Part shown: positions 23,079 to 32,025 of the stretch, in pieces | Numbering within the stretch: the first letter of the stretch is position 1 | Layout: each line of letters starts with the position of its first letter | Assembly: GCF_000383595.1 (NCBI RefSeq) | Contig: NZ_KB911581.1 | Coordinates: 7,523,519 to 7,587,518 of the forward strand | Length of the DNA stretch: 64,000 nt | Source of the DNA: Streptomyces bottropensis ATCC 25435 | GTDB taxonomy: Bacteria; Actinomycetota; Actinomycetes; Streptomycetales; Streptomycetaceae | Direction: 5' to 3' | Notes under the pieces: model-generated | What the model saw: the letters and a program-made list of their open reading frames with translations, nothing else | Told to the model about the DNA's origin: nothing | The model's database searches: none | Translations under genes and position numbers: made by a program

Positions 23079-24691
23079 CCCATCAGCTCCTCCGCCGACT
23101 TGATCGCCTCGGCGAGGGCGTAGAGGTCCTTGTCCTCGCGGTCCCTCGCCAGATCGTCCGCCCGCAGGCCCAGTCGGTGCAGGGAGGGGCGGGCCGGGAG
23201 GTCGGGCCGGCGGCCGTCCTCCTGGCGGAGGGAGTCGGCGAAGTAGGCGGCCACGGCCGCCACTCGCAGGCCGTACGGGGAGTCGGTCCACAGGTCGTCG
23301 TGCAGGGCCGACGCCTCCAGGCCCGCCGCCTCCTCGTGCGGGGTGCGGGTGGCGGGGTCCAGCCAGCGGACGGTGGCGGTGGCGAGGTGGCCTCCCTCGG
23401 CGCCGTCCTTGGTGCGGACGACGTAGAGCGCGGTGACGGTGTGGCCGGGGCCGATCTCGCCGCCGTCGACCCGGTCGTCACGGAAGTCCTCGTCGGCGAC
23501 CCGCCGGTTGTCGTAGCCGATCAGGCGGAACTCCTCGACCGTGGCCGGGTCGAAGGCGACCTGGGCCTTGGCGTCGCGGGCGGTGAGGTCGACGTGGCGC
23601 GGGAGTTCCTCGCAGAAGACCTTCTCGGCCTCCTCCTCGGTGGAGACGTAGGTGGTGTGGCCGTCGCCCCGGTCGGCGAGTTGTTCCATGAGCTCGTCGC
23701 CGTAGTCGCTGCCGACGCCGACGCCGAAGAGGGTGATGCCGTGGTCGCGGCGTTCGCTCGCGATGCGTTCCAGGATGGTCTCGGCGTCGGTGGAACCGGT
23801 GTTGGCGAGGGCGTCGGAGAGCAGGACGACCCGGTTCGTGGCGCCCTTGCGCAGGCCGTCGACGGCGGTCTCGTAGCCGGTCTCGACGCCCGCCGCGAGG
23901 TTGGTGGAGTCGGTGGGCTCCAGGCCGTCGACCGCCTCGCGGATCTCGCCCCGGTTGCCGTCGAGGCGGGTCATCGGCAGGACGGTCTCGGCCTCGTCGC
24001 TGAAGGTGACGACGGCGACCGAGTCGTCGTCGCGCAGCCGGTTCGTCATCGTGCGCAGGGCGTCCTGGGCGAGGTCGAGGCGGCCCGGTTCGGACATGGA
24101 CCCGGAGACGTCGATGACGAAGGTGAGGGCGGCGGGCGGGCGTTCGCCATCGCCGCCGGCGGCCCGGGTGGCGAGGCCGACCCGGACCAGGGACCAGTTC
24201 TCGGCGTCGGTGCGGGCGCCGTCGACGGTCACCGAGAAGCCGTCGCCGTCCGGGCGTTCGTAGTCCTGGCGGAAGCTGTTGACGAACTCCTCCGGGCGGA
24301 CCGTCGCCGGGTCGGGCAGGCTGCCCTCGTCCAGGGTGCGGCGGGCGTAGCCGTAGGAGGCCGTGTCGACGTCGAGGGCGAAGGTGGAGAGGTGGTCGGG
24401 GGACGGGGCGAAGTCGCCGGAGTCGTCGCCCTGTTCGTCGCGCTGTTCGCCGGAGTCGGGGCCCTCGGGCGCGGGAGCCGGGAAGCCGTCCGCGTCGCCG
24501 CTGCTGCCTCCCCGGTCGTACGAGGAGGAGTTGCCCCCGTCACCGCCGTCGCCGCAGCCTGTGAGGAGCAGGGCGCAGGCGGCGCCCAGGGCGAGGAACG
24601 CGGTGCCGGCCCGCCGCCCGGCCCGCCGCCTCGGCCTCGTCGTCGGCCCCGTCGTCCTCGTCGTCGGCGTGCTCCTGCGATACGCGTGCAT
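23075..24691 (-). CDS. VWA-domain lipoprotein (YfbK-like)
   Basis: 538 residues. A basic N-terminus and hydrophobic stretch end in LLLTGC with the lipobox Cys46, so the protein should be lipid-anchored outside the membrane. After an acidic Ser/Gly/Asp linker come the YfbK N-terminal segment (STFALDVDTASYGYARRTL) and a VWA fold. The VWA fold has an intact MIDAS (DVSGSMS near residue 194, with TNLAAGVETGYETA and SDALANTG). The C-terminal extension (DLTARDAKAQVAFDPATVEE) is typical of the DUF3520 family. The function is unknown; metal-dependent binding of a protein partner is likely. Confidence 0.88.
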   Translation of the reverse strand: MHAYRRSTPTTRTTGPTTRPRRRAGRRAGTAFLALGAACALLLTGCGDGGDGGNSSSYDRGGSSGDADGFPAPAPEGPDSGEQRDEQGDDSGDFAPSPDHLSTFALDVDTASYGYARRTLDEGSLPDPATVRPEEFVNSFRQDYERPDGDGFSVTVDGARTDAENWSLVRVGLATRAAGGDGERPPAALTFVIDVSGSMSEPGRLDLAQDALRTMTNRLRDDDSVAVVTFSDEAETVLPMTRLDGNRGEIREAVDGLEPTDSTNLAAGVETGYETAVDGLRKGATNRVVLLSDALANTGSTDAETILERIASERRDHGITLFGVGVGSDYGDELMEQLADRGDGHTTYVSTEEEAEKVFCEELPRHVDLTARDAKAQVAFDPATVEEFRLIGYDNRRVADEDFRDDRVDGGEIGPGHTVTALYVVRTKDGAEGGHLATATVRWLDPATRTPHEEAAGLEASALHDDLWTDSPYGLRVAAVAAYFADSLRQEDGRRPDLPARPSLHRLGLRADDLARDREDKDLYALAEAIKSAEELMG

Positions 24692-24859
24692 CCGGGCCCC
24701 CTAGCCACGTCGTCCGTCGCCCTCCGCGGGTTCTCGCGGTCGGCTGTTGTGACTGTGACGGCGCGCAGGGCCCGGATGTGCGCCACGGGGTGTTGCGGAT
24801 GCGTCTCGAAGCGGCCACGGCGGGCGCCCACCGAGACCGGTGGGTGATCCTCCGGTGAC

Positions 24860-25756
24860 CTAGGAGACGACGTCCTTGCGGCCGAAACCGCGGAAGGCCA
24901 GGGCGAACAGCACCAGCGCGTACGTTACGGAGACGGAGACGCCCTGGATCATGTCGGTGTACTCGGGCTGCGGGCGGACGACGTCCAGCCAGGCGTACTG
25001 CCAGTGCGCGGGCAGGAAGTCGCGCCAGTCGCCGAGGGCGGTCACCGAGTCGAGCACGTTGCCGACGATGGTGAGGCCGACGGCACCGCCGACCGCGCCG
25101 AGCGGGGCGTCCGTCCGGGTGGAGAGCCAGAACGCCAGTGCTGCGGTGACCAGTTGGGACACGAAGATGTACCCGACCGTGATCAGCAGGGCCTGGGCGG
25201 CGGTGCCCGCGGCGAGTTCACCACCGGTGGGCAGCTCCAGCGGGCCCCAGCCGTAGGCCGCGGTGCCGACCGCGAGGGCGACGACCGGCAGCAGCACCAG
25301 CGCCGCGAGGCTGAGGGTGAGGCCGACGACGAGCTTGGACCACAGCAGGCGGGCGCGCGGCACGGGCGCGGCGAGAAGGTAGCGCAGGGAGGACCAGCTG
25401 GCCTCCGAGGCGACCGTGTCGCCGCAGAACAGCGCGACGGGGATGACGAGCAGGAAGCCCGCGGCGGCGAACAGGTTCACCGCGGCGAAGTTCGCGCCGG
25501 ACGCGGTGGCCGTGTCCATCAGGTTGACCCGGTTGTTGCCCTCGCCGGGCGAGCCGCCGACCTGGAAGGCGATCAGCAGCACGAGCGGCAGGGCGAACAG
25601 GATGCCGCCCATGACCAGCGTGCGGCGGCGCTTCAGCTGGCGGACCAGCTCGACCCCGAGGGGCAGGGTGCGGCCGGCGCGGTAGCCGTCGGCGACCTCG
25701 ACGGGCCGGGCGGGCCCGGGTTCTGCGTGCTCGGCACGCTCGGCCAGCGTGCTCAT
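24860..25756 (-). CDS. ABC-2 type transporter permease
   Basis: 298 residues with six hydrophobic segments (e.g. TLVMGGILFALPLVLLIAF, FAAAGFLLVIPVALF, VVGLTLSLAALVLLPVVALA). It lies after a cytoplasmic N-terminus with coupling-helix-like EASWSSLRYLLAAPVPRARL. Its start overlaps the stop of the ATPase gene (ATGA), so the two are translationally coupled and should form one exporter. The cargo is unknown. Confidence 0.88.
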   Translation of the reverse strand: MSTLAERAEHAEPGPARPVEVADGYRAGRTLPLGVELVRQLKRRRTLVMGGILFALPLVLLIAFQVGGSPGEGNNRVNLMDTATASGANFAAVNLFAAAGFLLVIPVALFCGDTVASEASWSSLRYLLAAPVPRARLLWSKLVVGLTLSLAALVLLPVVALAVGTAAYGWGPLELPTGGELAAGTAAQALLITVGYIFVSQLVTAALAFWLSTRTDAPLGAVGGAVGLTIVGNVLDSVTALGDWRDFLPAHWQYAWLDVVRPQPEYTDMIQGVSVSVTYALVLFALAFRGFGRKDVVS

Positions 25757-28410
25757 GCGGACTCTCCGATCAGGGTGAGGAAGGCGTCTTCGAGGCGGCG
25801 GTGCGGGCCGACCGACTCCACGGGTACGTCCAGCCGGACGAGTTCGGCGACCAGACGCCGGGCGCTGCCGCCGGCGTCGAGGCGGACCACCAGACCGCCG
25901 TCGGCGGGTACGGCCGATTCGACGCCCGGCAGCGCGGCGATCTTCTCGACGAGCGGCTCGTCCACCGGCTCGGAGGTGCCGACCAGCAGCGTGTCGCCGG
26001 AGCCGACGATCTCGCTCACGGGGCCGGCCTGGACGAGCTGCCCGTGGTCCATGACGACCAGATGCGTGCAGGTCTGCTCGACCTCCGCCAACAGGTGGCT
26101 GGAGACGATGACCGTGCGGCCGGCGGCCGCGTACCGGATCATGACCTCGCGCATCTCACGGATCTGCGGCGGGTCGAGTCCGTTCGTCGGCTCGTCGAGG
26201 ATCAGCAGGTCGGGCAGGCCGAGCATGGCCTGGGCGATGGCCAGGCGCTGGCGCATGCCCTGGGAGTAGGTGCGCACCGCGCGGGCCAGGGCGTCGCCGA
26301 GGCCGGCGATCTCCAGGGCCTCGTCGAGGTGGGAGTCCTCGGCCGGGCGGCCGGTGGCGGCCCAGTACAGCTCCAGGTTCTCGCGGCCGGAGAGGTGCGG
26401 GAGGAAGCCCGCGCCCTCCACGAACGCGCCGACGCGGGAGAGGACCGGGGCGCCCGGCACGATCGCGTGGCCGAAGACGCGGATCTGGCCGCCGTCCGGC
26501 TGGATCAGGCCCATCAGCATGCGCAGGGTCGTCGTCTTGCCCGCTCCGTTCGGTCCGAGCAGGCCGAGGACCTGGCCCTTCTCGACGCGCAGGGACAGGT
26601 CGCGGACGCTGTAGCGGTCGCCGTTCCTGTACTTCTTGCTCAGGTCGGTGATCTGCAGCGGGACCTCGGCGAGCGACGGGTCGGGGGCCGGGGTGACGAT
26701 CCGGCGGCGTCCGGTGACGAGCAGGACGGCCGCGATCACGGCGCCGGCGATCGGCAGGTACCAGACCCAGGCGGGCAGGACGTCCGTGCGGTCGGCCCCG
26801 GCGAGGGGCGTGGGCACCTCCAGACCGCCCCTGAGGGAGACGGTGTACGTCGCCGGGGTCGTCGGGGAGGCGTAGCCGAGGTCGGTGGAGGCGAGGACCA
26901 GACGGAGGCTGTGGCCGTCGTCGAGTTCGTGGTCGACGGCCGGGAGGGTGAGCTTCACGTCCTGGCCGGCCTTCGCGCCCTGCACCCGGACCGGCTCGAC
27001 GAGCTGGGAGGGGAGGACCTGGGACCTGCCGTCGGGGCCGACGTCGTACACCTTGGCGAAGAGGACGGCGTCCTCGCTGGTCGACTTCACATGGACCGTG
27101 GCCGTGGGCGAGCCGGTGATCTGCAGGTCGTCCGTGACGGGCCGGGACTGGAACGCGGCGAACTGGCCGGGGAAGTCGAGGGAGATGCCGACGCCGAGCG
27201 AGGACAGCTGGGCCAGGCCGCCGCCGGCGCCGAGGCCGGGGAGGGCGGAGATGGCGGGCGGGTTGGCGCCTGCGGGGTTCTCGAAGCTCTGCTCGCGGCC
27301 GGCGAGGGCGATCTTCGTGGGGTCGCTCTCCAGGCCCGGGTAGGCGTCGTCGGTCGTACCGGCGAGGCGGGGCTCGCCGTCGCCGGAGCCGGATCCGAGG
27401 GTGCGGGTGACGCGGAACGCGGAGCCGGTGTCCGCGCTCTTGTCGCCCTTCAGATAGCGGTCGAACCAGGCCTGTGTCCGGGCCTGGACCCGGCTCGTCT
27501 CCATGTCGCCGCCGTCGTGGCCGCCGGAGATCCAGTCGACCTCCACGGGCGCGCCGTTGGCCTTGATCGCCCGGGCGGCGGCGTCGGCCTGGCCGAGCGG
27601 GAAGAGGGAGTCCGTCTGGCCCTGCATCAGCAGGGTGGGCACCTTGATGCGGTCGCCGACGGCCTCGGGGCTGCGCTCCGCCAGGAGCTTCACGGCCTGC
27701 GCGTCCGGCTGCCCGGACTCGGCGACCCGCTGGTACATCTCGCAGAGCTGTTTCTCGAACTTCTCGCAGCCGCCGCCGGTGTTGACGAACAGACCGGCCC
27801 ACAGCTTCTTGAAGACGCCGTTCGGGAACAGGGCGTCCGACAGGTTCCAGTACGTGATCGCGGGCGCGATGGCGTCGACCCGGTCGTCGTACCCGGCGGC
27901 CAGCAGTGAGATCGCCCCGCCGTACGAGGCGCCGGCGACGCCGAGGCGCGGGTCGCCCTTCTTGTCGAGCTCGACCTCGGGGCGCGTCGCGAGCCAGTCG
28001 ATCAGCTTCGAGACGTCGGCGACCTCGCCCTCGGGGTCGTTCAGCCCGATCTTGCCGGTCGAGTCACCGAAGCCGCGGGCGGACCAGGTCAGCACCGCGT
28101 AGCCGTCGCGGGCGAGGGCCTCGGCCTGCTTGCGGACGTCGTTCTTGCTGCCGCCGAAGCCGTGTCCGAGCAGGACGGCCGGGCGGCGGCCGTCACCGCC
28201 GGAGGTGAAGTACGAGGTGTCGATGCGTACGCCCTCGGCCGTGTCCATGGCCCGGTCGGAGCGCTTCACCGGCGCCGCCTCGTCGGAGGCGGTGGCCGTC
28301 CAGGTACCGGCGCCGGCGAGCACGACGACGGCGGCCGCGGCGGCGAGGGTGCGACGCGGCCTCCGCCGAAGCACTCCGCGCAGGCGCGGGCCGGTCAGTC
28401 GAAGATCCAT
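25753..28410 (-). CDS. Alpha/beta hydrolase fused to ABC transporter ATPase
   Basis: 885 residues. Residues 12-40 form an N-terminal membrane/signal segment. A CocE/X-Pro-peptidase-like hydrolase follows, with nucleophile GASYGG near 160, an acid region QTDSLFP near 264 and His in SGGHDGG near 295, then a beta-rich C-terminal domain. A membrane helix (about 543-563, YLPIAGAVIAAVLLVTG) leads to a cytoplasmic ATPase domain. That domain has Walker A GPNGAGKT (about 617), signature YSQGMRQR (about 716), Walker B LLILDEPTNGLD (about 735) and an H-loop SSHLL. The topology puts the hydrolase outside and the ATPase inside. It is coupled to the permease at 24860. Confidence 0.9.
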   Translation of the reverse strand: MDLRLTGPRLRGVLRRRPRRTLAAAAAVVVLAGAGTWTATASDEAAPVKRSDRAMDTAEGVRIDTSYFTSGGDGRRPAVLLGHGFGGSKNDVRKQAEALARDGYAVLTWSARGFGDSTGKIGLNDPEGEVADVSKLIDWLATRPEVELDKKGDPRLGVAGASYGGAISLLAAGYDDRVDAIAPAITYWNLSDALFPNGVFKKLWAGLFVNTGGGCEKFEKQLCEMYQRVAESGQPDAQAVKLLAERSPEAVGDRIKVPTLLMQGQTDSLFPLGQADAAARAIKANGAPVEVDWISGGHDGGDMETSRVQARTQAWFDRYLKGDKSADTGSAFRVTRTLGSGSGDGEPRLAGTTDDAYPGLESDPTKIALAGREQSFENPAGANPPAISALPGLGAGGGLAQLSSLGVGISLDFPGQFAAFQSRPVTDDLQITGSPTATVHVKSTSEDAVLFAKVYDVGPDGRSQVLPSQLVEPVRVQGAKAGQDVKLTLPAVDHELDDGHSLRLVLASTDLGYASPTTPATYTVSLRGGLEVPTPLAGADRTDVLPAWVWYLPIAGAVIAAVLLVTGRRRIVTPAPDPSLAEVPLQITDLSKKYRNGDRYSVRDLSLRVEKGQVLGLLGPNGAGKTTTLRMLMGLIQPDGGQIRVFGHAIVPGAPVLSRVGAFVEGAGFLPHLSGRENLELYWAATGRPAEDSHLDEALEIAGLGDALARAVRTYSQGMRQRLAIAQAMLGLPDLLILDEPTNGLDPPQIREMREVMIRYAAAGRTVIVSSHLLAEVEQTCTHLVVMDHGQLVQAGPVSEIVGSGDTLLVGTSEPVDEPLVEKIAALPGVESAVPADGGLVVRLDAGGSARRLVAELVRLDVPVESVGPHRRLEDAFLTLIGESA

Positions 28411-28686
28411 GCGTCAACGGTACGGGGGCGTGGTGGTAGGTCACGGCCCCCTCAGGGGGGAGGGGTGGGGTATCCCACGGTCGTACGGGGGGAATTCGGT
28501 ATACAGCGGGTGCGGTATGCGGGGGCGGGGGCGGGCCTGACAGCAACCTGATAAGTCGGGTCGGTTCCGAGCTGATTCCCGCCCCCGCCGCCCGCGAGCA
28601 GCCATTGGCTGAGCCGCTGGCAGCAGCTCGGCCCCCGGACGGCGGGCGTACCGTCGCGGGGCCGTCCTGCCGCCTGCGCTGGGGAG
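28411..28686. other. Intergenic region upstream of hydrolase-ABC operon
   Basis: No gene is supported here. It should hold the promoter of the hydrolase-ABC operon (minus strand). An AT-richer patch occurs near 28490-28505 (GAATTCGGTATACAGC), but no promoter boxes are convincing. Confidence 0.4.
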
Positions 28687-28711
28687 ACGGACCGCCGCGG
28701 TGGCGGTCCGT
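28687..28711 (-). terminator. Hairpin after small-gene operon
   Basis: A perfect 10-bp stem (ACGGACCGCC at 28687-28696, complement at 28702-28711) has a five-base loop. It is 32 bases beyond the last small gene. Confidence 0.6.
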
Positions 28712-28742
28712 CGCTCTCACCGGCGCGGGGCCGGTTTGGCCG

Positions 28743-28916
28743 TCAAGGCCGGGGTGCGCCGGACCGGGGGCTCTTGCGGTGGCATACGCAGCCGCACCGG
28801 AGCGTCAGGATCGGCGCCTCCCATGCCGGCGCGCCCTCGCGACGTACGACTTTCGGGCCGGGGCACAGGGCGTGCATGTCGTGCTCGCACTCCGGGGCCT
28901 TCTCCACGGTGCTCAC
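28743..28916 (-). CDS. Very small Cys-rich protein, third gene of small operon
   Basis: 57 residues from the GTG at 28916, which overlaps the previous gene's TGA. It contains ECEHDMHALCPGPK and LTLRCGCVCHRKS; the Cys and His residues could form a zinc knuckle. It is basic at the C-terminus (KSPRSGAPRP). I recognise this as a recurring Streptomyces hypothetical but know of no function. A longer frame starting at 28970 lacks a suitable start. Confidence 0.65.
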   Translation of the reverse strand: MSTVEKAPECEHDMHALCPGPKVVRREGAPAWEAPILTLRCGCVCHRKSPRSGAPRP

Positions 28917-29077
28917 AGCGGCTGGTCGGCGTACGGGACGAGGTCGTACGCGATGCGGCAGCGGTCGCATGCGAACAGCTTCCCCGCCTCACCGGCCTGC
29001 ACCAGGCGCGCGGTGTCGGACAGCTCCTTGTGCCAACTGCACCAAGCGATCGTGCGAGGCTCCTCGGCCTGGTTCAC
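28913..29077 (-). CDS. Very small zinc-ribbon-like protein, second gene of small operon
   Basis: 54 residues from the GTG at 29077 overlapping the stop of the gene at 29074. It reads VNQAEEPRTIAWCSWHKEL, then a helical middle, and FACDRCRIAYDLVPY near the C-terminus. The two Cys clusters (CSWH and CDRC) suggest one metal site. Both ends overlap neighbours in the GTGA style, strong evidence that this short frame is translated. The function is unknown. Confidence 0.7.
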   Translation of the reverse strand: MNQAEEPRTIAWCSWHKELSDTARLVQAGEAGKLFACDRCRIAYDLVPYADQPL

Positions 29078-29274
29078 GCCGGCTCCGGAAAGTGCTTGGG
29101 GTGACGGCGCATCTCAACCTCGAACATCGTCGCGCGGCGAGTGTCCTTGTTCTTCTCCGCCTGGGCGCGCTGCTTGTCGAGGGCCGCACACACACCGCAG
29201 CCAGGCGCCGGCCGGGGCGGACGCGTCGGGTCCGGCAGGGTGACAGGCTCTTCCGCAGTCGTCTGCTGGATCAT
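29074..29274 (-). CDS. Small protein, first gene of small operon
   Basis: 66 residues from the ATG at 29274, with a strong GGAGG site seven bases upstream. After a proline-rich N-terminus (LPDPTRPPRPAPG) comes CGVCAALDKQRAQAEKN, then a helical, basic segment RRATMFEVEMRRHPKHF. The CxxC pair may bind metal or form a disulfide. It is divergent from the XRE/TPR-like regulator at 29433, the usual setting of this Streptomyces small-protein family. Confidence 0.75.
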   Translation of the reverse strand: MIQQTTAEEPVTLPDPTRPPRPAPGCGVCAALDKQRAQAEKNKDTRRATMFEVEMRRHPKHFPEPA

Positions 29275-29432
29275 CCGCCAACCTCCAAGAGCCGCCCAAT
29301 CCGGGGCGGACTGTAGCGTTCCGTGTACGTGCCGTCATCACAGTTGGATGATGGGCTGGCACACACAGACGCAAATAGGTCGTGCCGTGGCCATCCGTGG
29401 CCACGTGGCGGCCATGGCCGGGAGACGGCGCG

Positions 29433-30698
29433 ATGACACCCCAGACTGGACAGGTGGGCCGCAACGACGCGCTGAGGGCCGCACGGCTACGGACGGGCTG
29501 GCGGACCATCGAGCAAGCCGCCGTCCGGCTCACCGAGCACGGGCAACGGCTCCTCGACGACCCCCACTTCACGGTGTCCCCGCGCACGTGGCGACGGTGG
29601 GAAGGCGACCGCCCCGGCTGGCCCCCGGAGGAGACCGCCATCGTCATCCACGACTCGCTAGGCCGCTGGCCCGAAGACCTCGGATTCACCACCCCGCCCG
29701 GATGGATCCGACCCGAACACCACCAAGAGGAGCAGGTGACGCGCCGCGCATTCGCCTCGGTCACCGCGTCAGCTCTCGTCGCCGGGCCGGTCGCCCCGCA
29801 GCACGTCGACCCCGCCCTGATCGACTACTTTCAAACCCAGCTGGAGGGCCACTACCGGGCGGACATGTTCCTCGGCCCGCACGACTTGATCGGCACCGTC
29901 TCCGCGCAGTACCAGCTCATCGACAAGCTCGTGCGCTCCGCGAAGGGCGAGACCCGCCGCGGCCTCCTCCGGGTCGGCGCCGCGTACGCCGCGCTGGTCG
30001 GCTGGCTGTACCAGGACGCCGGCGACATGGACGGTGCCGCTTTCTGGCGGGGCGTCACCCAGGAGATCGCGATGCGGTCGAGGGACCCGCACCTGATCGG
30101 CTACTCCCTCGTCAACCAGGCCCAGGTACGCACTGACCTCGGTGACGGGCACGCGGTCATCGACCTCTGTGAGGCCGCGCTGGAGGACTCGCACTGCCTG
30201 GTGCCGAAGGTCCGGATCATGGCCATGCAGCAGCAGGCCCACGGAGCCAGCCTCACCCACGACCGGGACGCCGTGGACCGGCTGATCGACGAGGCGGACG
30301 GACTCCTCGGCCAGGTCGACGACGACCTTCCGTGGGGCAACGCGTGCAGGCGTACGCCTGGCTACCTCGAAGTGCAGCGGGCAACCTGTTACGGCAGGCT
30401 CGGCCTCGGCGTCCAGGCCGTCTCCCTATGGGGCCAGATCCTCGACGTCGTCCCCGAGACGGCGCGCCGTGACCGCGGCGTGTACCTCGCCCGGCATGCC
30501 ACCGCAGCGGCCGGCGCGGGCGAGCCGGACCAGGCGCTGGAGATCGCCCGTACGGTGGCGGACATCGCCGTCGAGACCCGGTCGGCCCGGATGGCGCGGG
30601 AGCTGGTCACCCTTCAGCGGGCGATGCGGCCGTGGCAGGATGCCCCGGTCGGCCGGGACCTTGCCGAGGTTCTGGCGCCCGTGACCGCAGGGAGCTGA
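29433..30698 (+). CDS. XRE-type regulator with TPR-like C-terminal domain
   Basis: 421 residues from the ATG at 29433 (GGGAG eight bases upstream). Residues 8-75 form a helix-turn-helix (NDALRAARLRTGWRTIEQAA, SPRTWRRWEGDRPGWPPEE). After TRRAFASVTASALVAG comes an all-alpha region with repeated helices (LLRVGAAYAALVGWLYQDAG, GYSLVNQAQVRTDLGDGHAV, TAAAGAGEPDQALEIARTVA). This layout is common in Streptomyces regulators paired with tiny genes. It is divergent from the small operon, which it may control, and one base upstream of the pterin dehydratase. Confidence 0.85.
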   Translation: MTPQTGQVGRNDALRAARLRTGWRTIEQAAVRLTEHGQRLLDDPHFTVSPRTWRRWEGDRPGWPPEETAIVIHDSLGRWPEDLGFTTPPGWIRPEHHQEEQVTRRAFASVTASALVAGPVAPQHVDPALIDYFQTQLEGHYRADMFLGPHDLIGTVSAQYQLIDKLVRSAKGETRRGLLRVGAAYAALVGWLYQDAGDMDGAAFWRGVTQEIAMRSRDPHLIGYSLVNQAQVRTDLGDGHAVIDLCEAALEDSHCLVPKVRIMAMQQQAHGASLTHDRDAVDRLIDEADGLLGQVDDDLPWGNACRRTPGYLEVQRATCYGRLGLGVQAVSLWGQILDVVPETARRDRGVYLARHATAAAGAGEPDQALEIARTVADIAVETRSARMARELVTLQRAMRPWQDAPVGRDLAEVLAPVTAGS

Positions 30699-30699
30699 C

Positions 30700-31020
30700 G
30701 TGGCAGACCGACCGGTGCCGCTGACCGAGGACGAGATCACGGTCGCGCTGGAAAGCGTGCCGGGCTGGCGGCGCGTGGGGGATGAGATCACCCGCTCGTA
30801 CGGGATCCGGTATCACGGCGGCGTGGCGATGATCGTGCACGTCGCGGACGTCGAGCGGCTGATCAGCCACCACGCCGACGTCGACCTGCGGTGGGGCAAG
30901 GTCCGGTTCGGAATCACCACGCACGACGTCGGGCACAAGCTGACCGAGGCGGACTTCGACCTCGCCCGGCGTATCGACGCGATCGCGCAGGCGCACCTGG
31001 CCGAGCCCCTCGACGAGTAA
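30700..31020 (+). CDS. 4a-hydroxytetrahydrobiopterin dehydratase (PCD/DCoH)
   Basis: 106 residues from the GTG at 30700, one base after the regulator stop. The family signature is clear: RLISHHADVDLRWGKVRF with the catalytic histidines, then GITTHDVGHKLTEADFDLAR. PCD dehydrates the pterin carbinolamine produced by aromatic amino acid hydroxylases and can act as a transcription coactivator in animals. No hydroxylase lies in this window, so its role here is open. The operon with an XRE regulator is unusual. Confidence 0.85.
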   Translation: MADRPVPLTEDEITVALESVPGWRRVGDEITRSYGIRYHGGVAMIVHVADVERLISHHADVDLRWGKVRFGITTHDVGHKLTEADFDLARRIDAIAQAHLAEPLDE

Positions 31021-31167
31021 GGGGCCGATATTGGCGCGGACCCCTGGCGGTGGCCGTCTCGCCTGCGCTTACATCCCTCGCAAGGTCACAACACGGACGT
31101 ATCCGCTCCACAACGGTGCGCGTCCCACGATGATGCGACTCTCCATCACACGCGTCCTGGGGGGACC

Positions 31168-31821
31168 ATGAGCAACACCGAGCCGCCAACCACGTCTGCC
31201 CCTGCCACGCCTCCGTCGGCGAAGCGCAGCCACACGAACACGGTCATCATCAGTACAGCGGCCGTGCTGATCGCAGGCATCGTCACCGCCGGCATCGTCG
31301 TCTCGAACTCCAGCGACGCCGACGACCCCACACCCACTGTCGTCAAGGCAGCCAACGCACCGTCAGCCAGCAGCACGAAGACGAGCCCGTCACCCTCACC
31401 CAGCCAGGAGACGCTGAAGCTCGGCGACAAGGTCGACATCGCCGCAGGCGGCAACAAATTCTCCGCCGCCGTGCTCGCACACAAGGACAAGGGCATCACC
31501 AGCCCAACGGGACTGTTTCAGGACGGGCAAAAGCTGGCCCTCGTCGGGGTGAAGGTATGCAACGAAGGTGAGCAGCCGATCACGGTGGCCCCGTTCACGT
31601 GGTCGTTGGCCTACGAGGACGGGTCACGGCTGGAGCCCTTCCACATGACCGGGAACGAGTTGCCGCCGCCGGTGTATCCGATGGATGCGAAGGTCAAGGG
31701 CGGAGATTGCGTGCGCGGCAACGTCTTCTTCGAGGTGCCGAAGGGATTCGGGCGGGCTGAGCGGGTGTTGTACTCGCCGGCGGATCTGGATGAGCCGGTG
31801 GAGTGGCAGGTCGGCAAGTAG
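31168..31821 (+). CDS. Membrane-anchored DUF4352-like extracellular protein
   Basis: 217 residues. A short cytoplasmic Thr/Ser/Pro N-terminus, one membrane helix (about 28-46, VIISTAAVLIAGIVTAGIVV), a Ser/Pro linker (SASSTKTSPSPSPSQ) and a beta-rich domain follow in order. The domain has KLALVGVKVCNEGEQPITV, AYEDGSRLEP and GDCVRGNVFFEVPKG, resembling DUF4352/telokin-like folds. The two cysteines could form a disulfide outside the cell. The function is unknown. Confidence 0.75.
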   Translation: MSNTEPPTTSAPATPPSAKRSHTNTVIISTAAVLIAGIVTAGIVVSNSSDADDPTPTVVKAANAPSASSTKTSPSPSPSQETLKLGDKVDIAAGGNKFSAAVLAHKDKGITSPTGLFQDGQKLALVGVKVCNEGEQPITVAPFTWSLAYEDGSRLEPFHMTGNELPPPVYPMDAKVKGGDCVRGNVFFEVPKGFGRAERVLYSPADLDEPVEWQVGK

Positions 31822-32025
31822 CCGAGAGACTCCCGCCCGTCCCAGCACCCCAGGCTTCAAGGGACGGGCGGGTCGACCTCTGCTACGTCCGACGCTGTGC
31901 CGAGCTGCTGCGGCTCCTGGCGGGCCTGTACGGGCCCGGCGGGCGCGGGAGGCGGCGACGTGTCCCCGACTGTCATCGCGGCCACCATGGCCCGCACAAC
32001 CGGGCTCACATCCGCATCGCGGGCG

